The notes under the pieces are model-generated. The model was not told the DNA's origin, ran no database searches, and saw only the letters and a program-made list of their open reading frames with translations. A stretch of 64,000 nt of DNA from Methylorubrum sp. B1-46. GTDB lineage: Bacteria > Pseudomonadota > Alphaproteobacteria > Rhizobiales > Beijerinckiaceae. Positions 9,834 through 20,498 of the stretch are shown piece after piece. The stretch covers positions 2,247,001 to 2,311,000 of the forward strand of contig NZ_CP088247.1 in assembly GCF_021117295.1 (NCBI RefSeq), given 5' to 3'. Made by a program: the position numbers and the translations under genes. Position 1 is the stretch's first letter; each line of letters opens with the position of its first letter.

Positions 9834-9868
9834 CTCTCATCCGGGAGCACCTCCCTGAGAGGGGCTGC

Positions 9869-11422
9869 ATGGGTCCGACTCGTCCTCACCTGACGCTCGC
9901 CCACTCTGCCGAATCGCCGGCTCCGATGATGACTGGCATGACGTTCGAACCTGTCGCGATCATCGATATCGGCTCGAACTCGGTGCGGCTCGTCGCCTAT
10001 GACGGGCTCCAGCGCGCCTCGACGCCGCTCTACAACGAGAAGGTTCTGTGCGGTCTCGGCCGCAGCGTCTTCTCCACCGGCCGCCTCAACGAGGATTCGG
10101 TGCAACGGGCGCTCACCGCGCTCCGCCGCTTCCGCGTCCTGTGCGACACGATGCGGGTCTCACGCATCTTCGTCCTGGCCACTGCCGCCGCGCGGGATGC
10201 CGCCAACGGCCCGGCCTTCCTGGAGGCGGCGCGCGAGGCGCTCGGCCAGGAGATCCAGCTCCTGTCCGGCCGGCGCGAGGCGGAACTGTCGGCGCTCGGC
10301 GTCGTCTCCGGCTTCTACGCCCCCGACGGTGTGGTCGGCGATCTCGGCGGCGGATCGCTGGAACTGGTCGATGTCCGGGGCACTACGGTGGGCCAGGGCG
10401 TGACCATGCCGCTTGGCGGGCTGGCGCTTCAGGATCTCTCGGAAGGCTCACTCAAGAAAGCGCGCAAGCTCGCCCGGGACCATCTGAAGAAGGCCGAGCC
10501 GCAACTCGATACCCTGCGCGGCCGCACCTTCTACGCGGTCGGCGGCACATGGCGGGCGCTCGCCCGTCTGCATCAAGCGGCCCGCGACTATCCGCTTCAC
10601 GTTATGCACGGCTACGCGGTCGAGCCTTCGGACGAGTTGAGCTTCCTCGAAATGGTCGAGGCGAGCGACGCCGCCATCCTGCAGGAGGTCGAGACGATCT
10701 CCGAGGCGCGCCGGCCGCTGCTCGCCTTCGGTGCCGTGGTGCTCGAAGAGATCATCCGGCTGGGCCGGCCCCGCGAGATCGCAATCTCCGCCTTTGGCGT
10801 GCGCGAGGGGCTGCTGTTCGAACAGCTCGACCGCGAGACGCGCCTCACCGACCCGCTGATCGCGTCGGCTCAGGAGTTGAACCTGCAGCGCGCCCGCTCC
10901 CCCGGCCACGGTGAGGAATTGCGCGACTGGACCGACCATTTCATTACCACCCTCGACGGTCCGGAGACCGCGGGCGAGCGCCGCCTGCGCCACGCCGCCT
11001 GCCTGCTCTCGGACATCGGCTGGCGAGCCCACCCCGATTACCGCGGGGAGCAGAGCCTCAACGTGCTCGCCAACGCCGCCTTCGCCGGCATCGACCATCC
11101 CGGCCGCGCCTACCTCGCGCTGTCGGGCTATTTCCGCCACGAGGGCATCGCGCCGGAAAAGGCGAGCCCGACCCTGCGCATGCTCGCCGGCCCGCGTCTG
11201 TTCGACCGCGCCCGCCTCGTCGGCGCACTGATGCGCGTTGCTTTCCCGGTCTCGGCCGGCATGGCCGGGCCGCTCAAGCGGATGCCGGTGACGGTGGAAG
11301 ACGGCAAGGTGGTGCTGCGCCTGCCCGCCGACTGGGCCGACCTCAACGGCGAGCGGCTGCTGAGCCGCGTGCGCGGGCTGGGCCGCGTCGTCAGCCTCGA
11401 CGGACGGGTCGAGGTCGCCTGA
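9869..11422 (+). CDS. ppx: Ppx/GppA phosphatase family protein (exopolyphosphatase-like)
   Basis: A 517-residue member of the ASKHA-fold Ppx/GppA family, which cleaves terminal phosphates from polyphosphate or converts pppGpp. The phosphate-binding loops are IIDIGSNSVRLV shortly after the start and GDLGGGSLELVDV near residue 160; the C-terminal half is HD-like helical. ATG 9869 has GAGAGGGG upstream. Later ATGs, 19 to 23 codons downstream and just before MTFEPVAIIDIG, are alternatives. Its position directly after ppk1 on the same strand supports exopolyphosphatase over GppA function, but motifs alone do not decide. Confidence 0.9.
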   Translation: MGPTRPHLTLAHSAESPAPMMTGMTFEPVAIIDIGSNSVRLVAYDGLQRASTPLYNEKVLCGLGRSVFSTGRLNEDSVQRALTALRRFRVLCDTMRVSRIFVLATAAARDAANGPAFLEAAREALGQEIQLLSGRREAELSALGVVSGFYAPDGVVGDLGGGSLELVDVRGTTVGQGVTMPLGGLALQDLSEGSLKKARKLARDHLKKAEPQLDTLRGRTFYAVGGTWRALARLHQAARDYPLHVMHGYAVEPSDELSFLEMVEASDAAILQEVETISEARRPLLAFGAVVLEEIIRLGRPREIAISAFGVREGLLFEQLDRETRLTDPLIASAQELNLQRARSPGHGEELRDWTDHFITTLDGPETAGERRLRHAACLLSDIGWRAHPDYRGEQSLNVLANAAFAGIDHPGRAYLALSGYFRHEGIAPEKASPTLRMLAGPRLFDRARLVGALMRVAFPVSAGMAGPLKRMPVTVEDGKVVLRLPADWADLNGERLLSRVRGLGRVVSLDGRVEVA

Positions 11423-11677
11423 GTTCTTGTGAGATCCCGGCGAAGAGACCGGCTCCAAACGGTTTCCCAGCCTTCGCCTCGTCCTCAGGGGCGTCCTCGG
11501 GAGAGGATCGACGAGGTCGGCCAGCGCGCCGCGTTCCAGCAACGTGTTCGCTGTCGACCTCGTATATCCGTTCAGGCGTCTCGCTCCGATTTCGGTTGCC
11601 TCCGACCGGGCTGCACCCTGAGCTTCATCGGTGGGATCGCGCGACGCCGGAGGACGCCGGACGCAATCGAAGCCTTT

Positions 11678-11977
11678 TCAGCCCGACAGGCGGGTGTGGG
11701 CGATCGCGATCTCGCGCTCGGCATCGGCCGTCAGATAAGCGAGGCGTGCCCCGTCGAGATTGGCGTCCGCGAGGCGCTGGCGCAGGTCGGCCTCGTACTT
11801 CTTCTCCTCGGCGCGACGCGGCGGCGGCAGCAGGCGCAGCAGCATCGGGCTGGCGATCTCGCTGCGAACGAGGCCGCGGTGGTTGGCCAGCCGCCGCAGG
11901 CTGTTGGCGAGGTCTTCCAGCTTGGATTCCGGCAGGTACTGGCGAGCGGAAACGCGGGCTCTACCGGATTGAGACAT
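11678..11977 (-). CDS. Small hypothetical protein, 99 aa
   Basis: A basic, helical soluble protein of 99 residues. It starts at ATG 11977 with AAAGG eight bases upstream; the longer open frame has no coding look. The N-terminal half is KLEDLANSLRRLANHRGLV, then a proline/arginine patch LLPPPRRAEEKKYE, then an Ala-rich helical C-terminus. I do not recognise a family. It is isolated: 255 bases separate it from the convergent ppx-like gene and 427 bases from the aminotransferase upstream on the same strand. Confidence 0.6.
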   Translation of the reverse strand: MSQSGRARVSARQYLPESKLEDLANSLRRLANHRGLVRSEIASPMLLRLLPPPRRAEEKKYEADLRQRLADANLDGARLAYLTADAEREIAIAHTRLSG

Positions 11978-12404
11978 GGTGCAACCTTTCTGAGACAACG
12001 CGCAGAATGGTTGCATGGGTCTGGTTGGTTTTCCCTTGCGAAAGACCGTTAACGGCGCTTGCGCCATCCTTGGGAATACCGTTCCCGATCCGGGCTGGAG
12101 CCCGGATCGGAGAGGCGGGGAATCGGGTGGGCCATGCGCCGAAATCGCGGTTCCTGTTCCCCGCGCTTCCGACACACCTGCAGCCGCTCGGCCCACTGAG
12201 CGTCACAGGAACGGCACAGAGAACTGGTCCGCACCGCCCCGTCACTGCCGGCCCCGCCGCCACGCAGGCCCGAGAGGGCTCGCGAAACCATCAGGCGCAT
12301 CGGCCGCGGGGAGGGCCGATGTAGAGGTCCGCGTCGCCGCGGGCAACCGCGCCCTGACGCCGCTGCCCTTCCGGCGATGCAAGGCCGCAAGGCCGACGTG
12401 TCGC
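11978..12404. other. Gene-free stretch with one palindrome
   Basis: 427 bases between the small gene at 11678-11977 and the aminotransferase, both reverse. I see no coding pattern on either strand beyond low-quality frames. The one clear structure is the palindrome at 12085-12110. Any promoter for the small gene should lie within the first 100 bases here, but no convincing -35/-10 pair was found. Confidence 0.6.
12085..12110. repeat. Perfect 26-bp GC-rich palindrome
   Basis: Arms 12085-12096 and 12099-12110 (CCGATCCGGGCT / AGCCCGGATCGG) are fully complementary around GG. Without a T-tract on either strand it looks more like a dispersed intergenic palindrome (REP-like) than an intrinsic terminator. 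It could also end the aminotransferase transcript, whose stop is about 300 bases upstream. Confidence 0.5.
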
Positions 12405-13868
<1,464 letters not shown>

Positions 13869-13924
13869 TCAGGCGTAAGCTACTGCGGTCTTCGGTTATT
13901 GTGACAGACAAGATGTGAAGTTTA

Positions 13925-13967
13925 TTGCAGTGCGTCAGCATATCGATGCGCTGCAATGAGCATTGCA
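13925..13967. promoter_or_regulatory. Cluster of TTGCA/TGCAA half-sites, candidate operator
   Basis: A perfect dyad TGCAAT-GAGC-ATTGCA occupies 13952-13967. A further TTGCA at about 13925 faces the TGCAA of the dyad in inverted orientation across about 25 bases. This spacing of repeated half-sites about 140-180 bases before the CoA-transferase gene is typical of a transcription-factor operator. Regulators of short acyl-CoA metabolism in alphaproteobacteria recognise similar TTTGC/GCAAA motifs, but which protein binds here is unknown. Confidence 0.45.
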
Positions 13968-14103
13968 TGCAGAATTCAAACGGGCCGATGGGGGCGGAGC
14001 TGATCCGCTTCTCTTGGGCCGGGCGACAATACTACAGGCGGACGCGGCAAGAGGCGGGCGGTACCGCCCGGCCGGGTCAGGCAAGCGGAGGACGGCGGCG
14101 CCT

Positions 14104-16086
14104 ATGAAGAAGAACAAGGTCATCACGGCCGAGGAGGCGATCGCCCTCATCCGCGAGAACGACGTTCTGACGACCACGGGTTTCGTCCAGAGCTGCATCC
14201 CGGAGGCGCTGCACGCTGCCCTGGAGAAGCGCTTCGTCGAGACCGGGAGCCCACGCGGTCTCACCCTGATCATGACCGCGGGGGCGGGCGACTCGAAGGG
14301 GCTGGGCACCGGCCGCCTGCACCATGACGGGCTGCTCTCGCGGGTCATCGCCGCCAATTTCGGGCGCATGCCCAAGGTGGCGCAGGCGGCGCAGGCCAAT
14401 CTGATCCGCGGCTACAACCTGCCGCAAGGGGTGATCTCGCAGCTCTACCGCGCCTGCGCTGCCGGCCAGCCGGGGCTGTTCTCGAAGGTGGGACTGAAGA
14501 CCTACGTCGATCCGCGCCACGGAGGCGCCAAGGTCAACGATCTGACGACGGAAGACATCGTCAAGCTCGTCGAGGTCGATGGCGAGGAGTGGCTGTTCTA
14601 CACCGCCACCAAGATCGACGTGGCCTTCATCCGCGCCACCTCTGCCGACCCGTCGGGCAACCTCTCCTTCGAGAAGGAGGCGCTGACTCTCGACTGCCTC
14701 GCCCAGGCCATGGCCGCCCGCAACAACGGAGGCATTGTCATCGCCCAGGTCGAGCGCATCGTCGATGACGGCTACTTGCTGCCCAAGGACGTGCGCGTAC
14801 CGGGCATCCTCGTCGACGGCGTCGTCGTGGCCGAGCCCGAGATGCACCGCATGAATTACGGCGTGATGTACGACGCCGCGCTCGCGGGCGAGATCCGCGT
14901 ACCCGTCACCGGCATCAAGCGGATGCCGCTCAACGAGCGCAAGATCATCGCCCGCCGCGCCGCCTTCGAACTGCCGCCCAACGGCGTGGTCAATCTCGGA
15001 GTCGGCGCGCCCGAGGGTATCTCCTCGGTCGCCAACGAGGAGAAGATCACCCCCTACATCACGCTCACCACGGAAGCGGGCGCGGTCGGCGGGGTGCTGG
15101 CCTCGGGCTCGAGCTTCGGCGCGGCCACGAATGCCGACTGCATCATCGACCAGAACCAGATGTTCGATTTCTACGACGGCGGCGGCCTCGACATGACCTG
15201 CCTCGGCATGGCCGAGTGCGACAGCGCCGGCAACGTCAACACCTCGAAGTTCGGGGGCAAGCTCAACGGCTGCGGCGGCTTCATCAACATCTCGCAGAAC
15301 GCCCGCTCGGTCGTCTTCGCCGGCACCTTCACCGCGGGCGGCCTGGAGATCGCGGTGCAGGACGGTCAGGTGAAGATCGTCCAAGAGGGCCGGGCCCGGA
15401 AGTTCGTCACCCAGGTGCAGCAGAACACCTTCTCCGGCCCCTACGCGGTCGAGCGCTCGCAGCCGGTGATCTACGTGACCGAGCGCTGCGTCTTCCAACT
15501 CACCAAGGAGGGGCTCGAACTGATCGAGGTGGCGCCCGGCATCGACATCGAGCGCGACATCCTCGCCCACATGGATTTCGCCCCCGTGGTGCGCAATCCG
15601 GTGACGATGGACGCGCGCATCTTCCGCGACGAGCCGATGGATCTGATCTCGGACCTGCTCAACCTCGACCTGAAGTCGCGGGTCAGCCTGGATGCCGAGC
15701 GCAATATCCTCTTCATCAACCTGGAAGGCTGGTACTGCCGGGTGAAGAGCGACATGGACGAATTGCGCATGACCATCGTCGAGGCCTGCCGCAAGGCCGG
15801 CCAGCGGGTCAACGCCGTGATCAACCACGACGGATTCCGGCTCAACGAGAACCTCTACGACGACTATGCCGGGATGATCCAATATCTCCAGGCCAACTAC
15901 TACGCGACGACGACCCGCTATGCGACCAGCGCCTTCCTCCGCCTGAAGATGGAGGAGGCCCTGACCAAGCGCGGCGTCGCGCCCCACGTCTTCGAGCGCA
16001 AGGAGGAGGCCCAGGCCTTCCTCGGCAGCACCGAGGACAAGAAGGCGCGCAAGATGATCTCGCCGGCGGTGGCGTCGGCGGCTTGA
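14104..16086 (+). CDS. Acyl-CoA:acetate/3-ketoacid (propionate-type) CoA-transferase
   Basis: A 660-residue fused alpha-beta family I CoA-transferase (YdiF/Pct type) moving CoA between acyl-CoAs and free acids through a glutamyl-CoA intermediate. The expected catalytic Glu is Glu324 in TLTTEAGAVGG. Also visible are the oxyanion region VNLGVGAPEGISSVA and the glycine-rich FGGKLNGCGGFINISQ. About 130 extra residues after position 520 (LDAERNILFINLEGWYCRVK onwards) form a C-terminal domain seen in the long subgroup of the family. ATG 14104 is preceded by GGAGGA at about 11 bases; the open frame upstream to 13963 is not protein-like. Substrate preference is not deducible. Confidence 0.88.
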   Translation: MKKNKVITAEEAIALIRENDVLTTTGFVQSCIPEALHAALEKRFVETGSPRGLTLIMTAGAGDSKGLGTGRLHHDGLLSRVIAANFGRMPKVAQAAQANLIRGYNLPQGVISQLYRACAAGQPGLFSKVGLKTYVDPRHGGAKVNDLTTEDIVKLVEVDGEEWLFYTATKIDVAFIRATSADPSGNLSFEKEALTLDCLAQAMAARNNGGIVIAQVERIVDDGYLLPKDVRVPGILVDGVVVAEPEMHRMNYGVMYDAALAGEIRVPVTGIKRMPLNERKIIARRAAFELPPNGVVNLGVGAPEGISSVANEEKITPYITLTTEAGAVGGVLASGSSFGAATNADCIIDQNQMFDFYDGGGLDMTCLGMAECDSAGNVNTSKFGGKLNGCGGFINISQNARSVVFAGTFTAGGLEIAVQDGQVKIVQEGRARKFVTQVQQNTFSGPYAVERSQPVIYVTERCVFQLTKEGLELIEVAPGIDIERDILAHMDFAPVVRNPVTMDARIFRDEPMDLISDLLNLDLKSRVSLDAERNILFINLEGWYCRVKSDMDELRMTIVEACRKAGQRVNAVINHDGFRLNENLYDDYAGMIQYLQANYYATTTRYATSAFLRLKMEEALTKRGVAPHVFERKEEAQAFLGSTEDKKARKMISPAVASAA

Positions 16087-16178
16087 GGACGGCGGCCCCT
16101 GGTGGCCGTACAGGCCGGCCCAGAGGCCTCCGATGTCCTCTCTGTCGCCGTGCCGGCGACAGCCGGCGCTTGATTGCT

Positions 16179-17651
16179 TCAGAGAAAGATCTGACCTGTC
16201 GGCCCCTGTGGTCCGGCGGGTCCTTGAGCCCCGGCCGGCCCCTGTGGACCTGCCGGTCCCTGTGCGCCGGTGGCACCCGTCGCTCCCTGGGCTCCGGTTG
16301 CGCCGACCGGCCCCTGCGGACCTGCGGGACCCTGCGCGCCGGCCGCTCCCGGTACCCCGGCAACGCCCTGGGACCCGGTCGGTCCTTGTGCTCCAGTGGC
16401 GCCCGTCGCTCCCTGTGCCCCGGCTGGTCCCTGCGGTCCGGCCAATCCTTGTGCGCCGGTCGCACCGGTCGGCCCCTGCGGCCCTGTCAATCCTGGTGCG
16501 CCGGTCGGCCCCTGCGCGCCGGCCACTCCCTGTGGCCCCGCCGGTCCCTGAACCCCTGCCAATCCCGGCGCCCCCGCCGGACCCTGTGCTCCTGTGGCTC
16601 CCTGAGCCCCTGCCGCTCCCTGCGGCCCGGCCGGACCTTGCGGGCCGACCGCCGGAACGACGCGAAACCCGTTCGGCCGCGCGGCGAAAGGATCGACCAA
16701 GCGAACCTTGAGGGTATCCTCGCGCTGCCGCCGCAGCAGCGACTTGTCTTCCTGGCCGAAATAGACGCGAAGCCCGCCGAGGCCGGCACGGTAATCGCGT
16801 TCGCCGATCCGCCCCTCGGCAAAGACCGAGATGCCGACGGGGCTCAGCAGCGGGAGCAGATACTCCGCCCCGGCGGCGACGGCATGGATCCGGTTCTCGT
16901 AGCGGTGGCCGACGCTGAAGCGGAGGTCGTCGGTCGCGTACCAGGACAGGTCGATCTGGTCGAAGAAATGCTGCGCGCGATCCCCCATCTGCCAGCCGGC
17001 GATGCCGTCCACGGTGAAGCGATCGAGGAACAGGGCGCCCTCGCCGGCGATGCGCCCCATCGTCGTGCCGACATCCTGAAGGCCGTAGCTCCGGATGGAC
17101 GTGGCGTAATCGACGGAGCCGTAGAGGCCGATCAGGCCCTTGGTCGGGTCGCGCAGGAAGGCATGCCCGGCCGCTCCCAGGCCGAGGTCGCCCCCGTTCG
17201 CGATCGCCGCGAGATCCGCCTGGAAGCCGAAGGACCGCCCGATGGGAAAGGCCAGAGAGCCCGCGGCATAGGCACCGTTTCCGGCCCGGAAGCCGCCGGC
17301 GCCGCCTTCGATCGCACCGACGACGCCCGAGACGGCGCGCAGGGGCGGCAAAGGGGGAAGCGGTTCTGATATGGGCACCGGCTCGGCGATGGACGCCTTG
17401 CGCGAAGGCGACGGGCGCGAGACGGCCTGGAGATCGCGAAGCCGCCGCCGCGCCTCGACAAGCTCGGCTTTGGCTTCCTGGTTCTCACGTCTCAGCCGCT
17501 CCTGCTCGGCCTGAACCGAGCGCAGCATCTGGTAAAGTTCTTCATTCGTCGGAGCGGCCTGGACAGGCGTTGTCAGTGCAGCCGCCAGCATTCCGGTCGC
17601 GCCCGACCGGGTCCAGCGCCACAGACGCCCCGTCGATACATGGCCCCGCAT
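16179..17651 (-). CDS. Outer-membrane beta-barrel protein with coiled coil and collagen-like tail
   Basis: 490 residues. A signal peptide ([13 protein letters not shown]) ends near residue 33. A short coiled coil follows with [24 protein letters not shown], then a Pro-rich linker, then a beta-strand-rich domain of about 200 residues with alternating hydrophobics ending in GGLRVYF (around 305), which looks like the last strand of a barrel. A basic linker leads to residues 336-488: 51 uninterrupted Gly-X-Y triplets, mainly [12 protein letters not shown], ending abruptly in FL and stop. I infer an outer-membrane anchored trimer with a collagen triple helix outside the cell. ATG 17651 has GAGGAG five bases upstream. 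No collagen-modifying genes are nearby. Confidence 0.85.
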   Translation of the reverse strand: MRGHVSTGRLWRWTRSGATGMLAAALTTPVQAAPTNEELYQMLRSVQAEQERLRRENQEAKAELVEARRRLRDLQAVSRPSPSRKASIAEPVPISEPLPPLPPLRAVSGVVGAIEGGAGGFRAGNGAYAAGSLAFPIGRSFGFQADLAAIANGGDLGLGAAGHAFLRDPTKGLIGLYGSVDYATSIRSYGLQDVGTTMGRIAGEGALFLDRFTVDGIAGWQMGDRAQHFFDQIDLSWYATDDLRFSVGHRYENRIHAVAAGAEYLLPLLSPVGISVFAEGRIGERDYRAGLGGLRVYFGQEDKSLLRRQREDTLKVRLVDPFAARPNGFRVVPAVGPQGPAGPQGAAGAQGATGAQGPAGAPGLAGVQGPAGPQGVAGAQGPTGAPGLTGPQGPTGATGAQGLAGPQGPAGAQGATGATGAQGPTGSQGVAGVPGAAGAQGPAGPQGPVGATGAQGATGATGAQGPAGPQGPAGAQGPAGPQGPTGQIFL

Positions 17652-18166
17652 GTTGCTCCTCGCTTCAGCTCTGTACAAAGGTGTCGATACGAACTTTACG
17701 TTGGAATATTTGTGCAGATAAACGGTTTTATTTGCGAAAATCGTCAGATTTTTCTGTGAGATATATTTCTATTATCAAATGGATCTCCAGTGCGGCTCGG
17801 GTCATAGGGTGAAAGATCGGGCTGTGCTGTAGCGGGATCGCAACAAATGTGAATCCGGACGTCAGATGAGACGCTTTGTGCTGTCTTTTCGACGGGAGGC
17901 CTGTTGTCCCGGCGAGGCGAGCGTCCGGAGAGCGGAAATGTCGGGCATGGCGTGCCTGCTTGATCGACCAAGCTGCGACGAGGCCGTCATACGGACGATG
18001 GCGAGCGTCGGCAGGCACGCCGCCTTGCCATCCCGTCCCGTCTCTGCTAACGCCCCGCCCATTCCACACGCGGAGCCGGCCCCATGCCTGAATGGGGCGT
18101 TTCCGGTGGCCGGCCGATTGGCCAGCTACTCCTCCGCGGCGGTATCAACCGGAGAGAACAAAAGTC
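17652..18166. other. Divergent 515-bp spacer, collagen-like gene / rpsB
   Basis: The half next to the collagen-like gene (about 17690-17790) is strikingly AT-rich for this chromosome, with runs such as TTTTATTTGCGAAAATCG, and probably holds its promoter. The rpsB-proximal half is GC-rich and should hold the rpsB-tsf promoter and leader, but no clear -35/-10 pair or S2 leader structure could be assigned by eye. No gene is supported. Confidence 0.6.
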
Positions 18167-19246
18167 ATGGCCGTCGATTTCTCTATGCGCCAGCTCCTCG
18201 AGGCCGGCGCCCATTTCGGGCACCAGTCGCACCGCTGGAACCCGAAGATGCAGCCCTACATCTTCGGCACCCGTAACAACATCCACATCATCGACCTCGC
18301 CCAGACGGTGCCGGCGCTGCACGCCGCCCTCCAGGCGGTGAGCGATACCGTCGCCCGCGGCGGTCGCGTGCTGTTCGTCGGCACCAAGCGTCAGGCCGCG
18401 GATGCCATCGCCGAGGCCGCCAAGCGCTCGGCCCAGTACTACGTCAACTCCCGCTGGCTCGGCGGCATGCTGACCAACTGGAAGACCATCTCCGGCTCGA
18501 TCCAGCGCCTGCGCAAGGTCGACGAGACGCTCGAAGGCGGGGCCGTCGGCCTCACCAAGAAAGAGCGCCTCATGCTGACCCGCGAGAAGGACAAGCTCGA
18601 GAAGGCGCTCGGCGGCATCAAGGACATGGGCGGCGTGCCCGACCTGCTGTTCGTGATCGACACCAACAAGGAGCAGCTCGCGATCAAGGAGGCCCAGCGC
18701 CTCGGCATCCCGGTGGCCGCCATCGTCGACACGAACTGCAACCCGGACGGTATTTCCTACATCGTCCCGGCCAACGACGACGCCGGCCGCGCCATCGCGC
18801 TGTACTGCGACCTGATCGCCCGCGCGGCGATCGAGGGCATCGGCCGCGGCCAGGGCGCGCTCGGCATCGATGTCGGCGCCTCCGAGGAGCCGACCGCTGA
18901 GGAGCTGCCGGCCAACGACGACGTGGTGGGTTCGGACTCGGTGGCCTCCGTGGCCTCCGACGCGATCGCCCCGGCCGATGTCGCCGCGCTCGCCGAGTCG
19001 ACCGAGCATTTCGAGCAACTCGCCGCGCCCCGCGGCGCGCCCGACGACCTGACCAAGCTCACCGGCGTCGGCCCGCAGCTCGTGCAGAAGCTCAACGATG
19101 CCGGCGTGTGGCACTACTGGCAGATCGCCGCCATGCAGCCCGAGGACGTGGCCAAGCTCGATGCCGACCTGAAGCTCAACGGCCGGATCGACCGTGACGG
19201 CTGGATCGCGCAGTCCCGCGGCTTCGTCGAGGCTGCCGCCGCGTAA
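18167..19246 (+). CDS. rpsB: 30S ribosomal protein S2 with C-terminal extension
   Basis: A 359-residue S2, against about 240 in E. coli. The conserved S2 core runs to about residue 235 ([46 protein letters not shown]). After it comes an acidic, Ser/Ala-rich linker and a domain [28 protein letters not shown] at about 285-345. This last part resembles the helix-hairpin-helix-like domain that alphaproteobacteria also attach to other proteins. ATG 18167 follows GGAGAG. It is followed by tsf, the universal order. The extension's job on the ribosome is unknown. Confidence 0.96.
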   Translation: MAVDFSMRQLLEAGAHFGHQSHRWNPKMQPYIFGTRNNIHIIDLAQTVPALHAALQAVSDTVARGGRVLFVGTKRQAADAIAEAAKRSAQYYVNSRWLGGMLTNWKTISGSIQRLRKVDETLEGGAVGLTKKERLMLTREKDKLEKALGGIKDMGGVPDLLFVIDTNKEQLAIKEAQRLGIPVAAIVDTNCNPDGISYIVPANDDAGRAIALYCDLIARAAIEGIGRGQGALGIDVGASEEPTAEELPANDDVVGSDSVASVASDAIAPADVAALAESTEHFEQLAAPRGAPDDLTKLTGVGPQLVQKLNDAGVWHYWQIAAMQPEDVAKLDADLKLNGRIDRDGWIAQSRGFVEAAAA

Positions 19247-19258
19247 GTTGCAACGCTC

Positions 19259-19282
19259 GCCGCCGGGTTCTCGCCCGGCGGC
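19259..19282 (+). terminator. Hairpin in the rpsB-tsf spacer
   Basis: Perfect 9-bp stem GCCGCCGGG / CCCGGCGGC with a six-base loop, 12 bases after the rpsB stop, followed by CCGATCGTCATCTTTCTG. It could act as a partial terminator that lowers tsf relative to rpsB transcription, or as an RNase barrier; the T-content after it is poor. Confidence 0.45.
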
Positions 19283-19376
19283 CCGATCGTCATCTTTCTG
19301 CAAAGCCCGGTGCTTTCAACGAGCGCCGGGCTCATTCGCTTCAAGACCCGCAATTCCAGACCCCGAGAGGATCGCC

Positions 19377-20297
19377 ATGGCCAACATCACCGCCGCACTC
19401 GTGAAGGAGCTTCGCGAAAAGACCGGCGCCGGCATGATGGATTGCAAGGGCGCGCTCAACGAGACCAACGGCGACCTCGAAGCGGCGGTGGACTGGCTGC
19501 GCAAGAAGGGTCTCGCCAAGGCCGCCAAGAAGGCCGGCCGCGTCGCCGCCGAGGGCCTCGTCGCCGTCGAGTCCGCCGGCCGTCACGCCGCCATCGTCGA
19601 GGTGAACTCCGAGACCGACTTCGTCGCCCGCAACGACGGCTTCCAGGCCTTCGCCCGCGAGGCCGCCAAGCTCGCGCTCAACACCGACGGCACCCTTGAG
19701 GGCCTCCAGGCCGCGACTTTCCCCGGCTCGTCCGAGACGGTGCAGGAGAAGCTCTCGAACCTGATCGCCACCATCGGCGAGAACATGACCCTGCGCCGCG
19801 TCGAGAAGCTCGAAGTGAGCAAGGGCGTGATCGCCTCCTACGTCCACGGCCAGATCAGCGAGGGCCTCGGCAAGATCGGTGTGCTCGTCGCGCTCGAATC
19901 CGAGGGTGACGTCGAGGTCCTCTCGTCGCTCGGCCGCCAGATCGCCATGCACATCGCCGCCACCAGCCCGGTGGCGCTCGACGCCTCCGGCGTCGATCAG
20001 GCCGTGGTCGAGCGCGAGTCGAACATCCTGCGCGAGAAGAACGCTGGCAAGCCGGACCACGTGATGGCCAAGATCGTCGAGAGCGGCCTGAAGAGCTACT
20101 ACAAGGAGGTCACCCTCCTGGAGCAGCCCTTCGTCCACGACAGCTCCAAGACCATCACCCAGGTGCTCAAGGAAGCCGCGGGCAAGGCCGGCGGCGAGGT
20201 CGCGATCAAGGGCTTCGTCCGCTACGCGCTCGGCGAGGGCATCGAGAAGGAAGAGGGCCCGGACTTCGCCGCCGAAGTCGCGAGCATGTCGCGCTAA
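19377..20297 (+). CDS. tsf: Elongation factor Ts
   Basis: A 306-residue EF-Ts, the nucleotide exchange factor for EF-Tu. The N-terminal UBA-like domain carries [19 protein letters not shown] and the TDFVAR motif ([10 protein letters not shown]) that contacts EF-Tu. Two core subdomains follow, with [11 protein letters not shown] and [12 protein letters not shown]. Length and domain order are normal. ATG 19377 follows GAGAGGATCGCC. It lies 130 bases downstream of rpsB and 200 bases upstream of pyrH. Confidence 0.97.
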   Translation: MANITAALVKELREKTGAGMMDCKGALNETNGDLEAAVDWLRKKGLAKAAKKAGRVAAEGLVAVESAGRHAAIVEVNSETDFVARNDGFQAFAREAAKLALNTDGTLEGLQAATFPGSSETVQEKLSNLIATIGENMTLRRVEKLEVSKGVIASYVHGQISEGLGKIGVLVALESEGDVEVLSSLGRQIAMHIAATSPVALDASGVDQAVVERESNILREKNAGKPDHVMAKIVESGLKSYYKEVTLLEQPFVHDSSKTITQVLKEAAGKAGGEVAIKGFVRYALGEGIEKEEGPDFAAEVASMSR

Positions 20298-20402
20298 ACA
20301 CTCTCGCCGAAGGGAAGCCGGATCGGCCTGAGAGGGCGCGGTCCGGCAAGGTGTGAGAGCCGGTACACGGCGCGCATCATCACCGATCCTCACAGGTCGT
20401 CT

Positions 20403-20436
20403 CGAGGGGCGGCGGCAGGAATGCCGCCGCCCCTCG
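20403..20436 (+). terminator. 15-bp perfect hairpin between tsf and pyrH
   Basis: Arms 20403-20417 and 20422-20436 pair perfectly around a GGAA tetraloop (GNRA class). It lies about 105 bases after tsf and about 60 bases before pyrH. There is no T-tract, so it may be an intercistronic processing or stability element rather than a full terminator. Confidence 0.5.
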
Positions 20437-20498
20437 ACGTTCGGGCTCCCGTGTTGCTAGAAGCCGCGGCGCGACCAGCCCGAGCCGACGAGGATCCG

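Noticed and set aside
11429..12052. Forward 207-codon frame between ppx and the aminotransferase
   Set aside because: No ribosome site or domain; it covers the better-supported small reverse gene at 11678-11977.
14077..15987. 636-codon reverse frame opposite the CoA-transferase
   Set aside because: Antisense shadow; the forward strand carries the full CoA-transferase motifs.
16200..16650. Dense short repeats suspected to be a CRISPR or minisatellite
   Set aside because: The periodicity is 9 bases with frame-preserving variation and encodes Gly-X-Y triplets on the reverse strand; there are no unique spacers.
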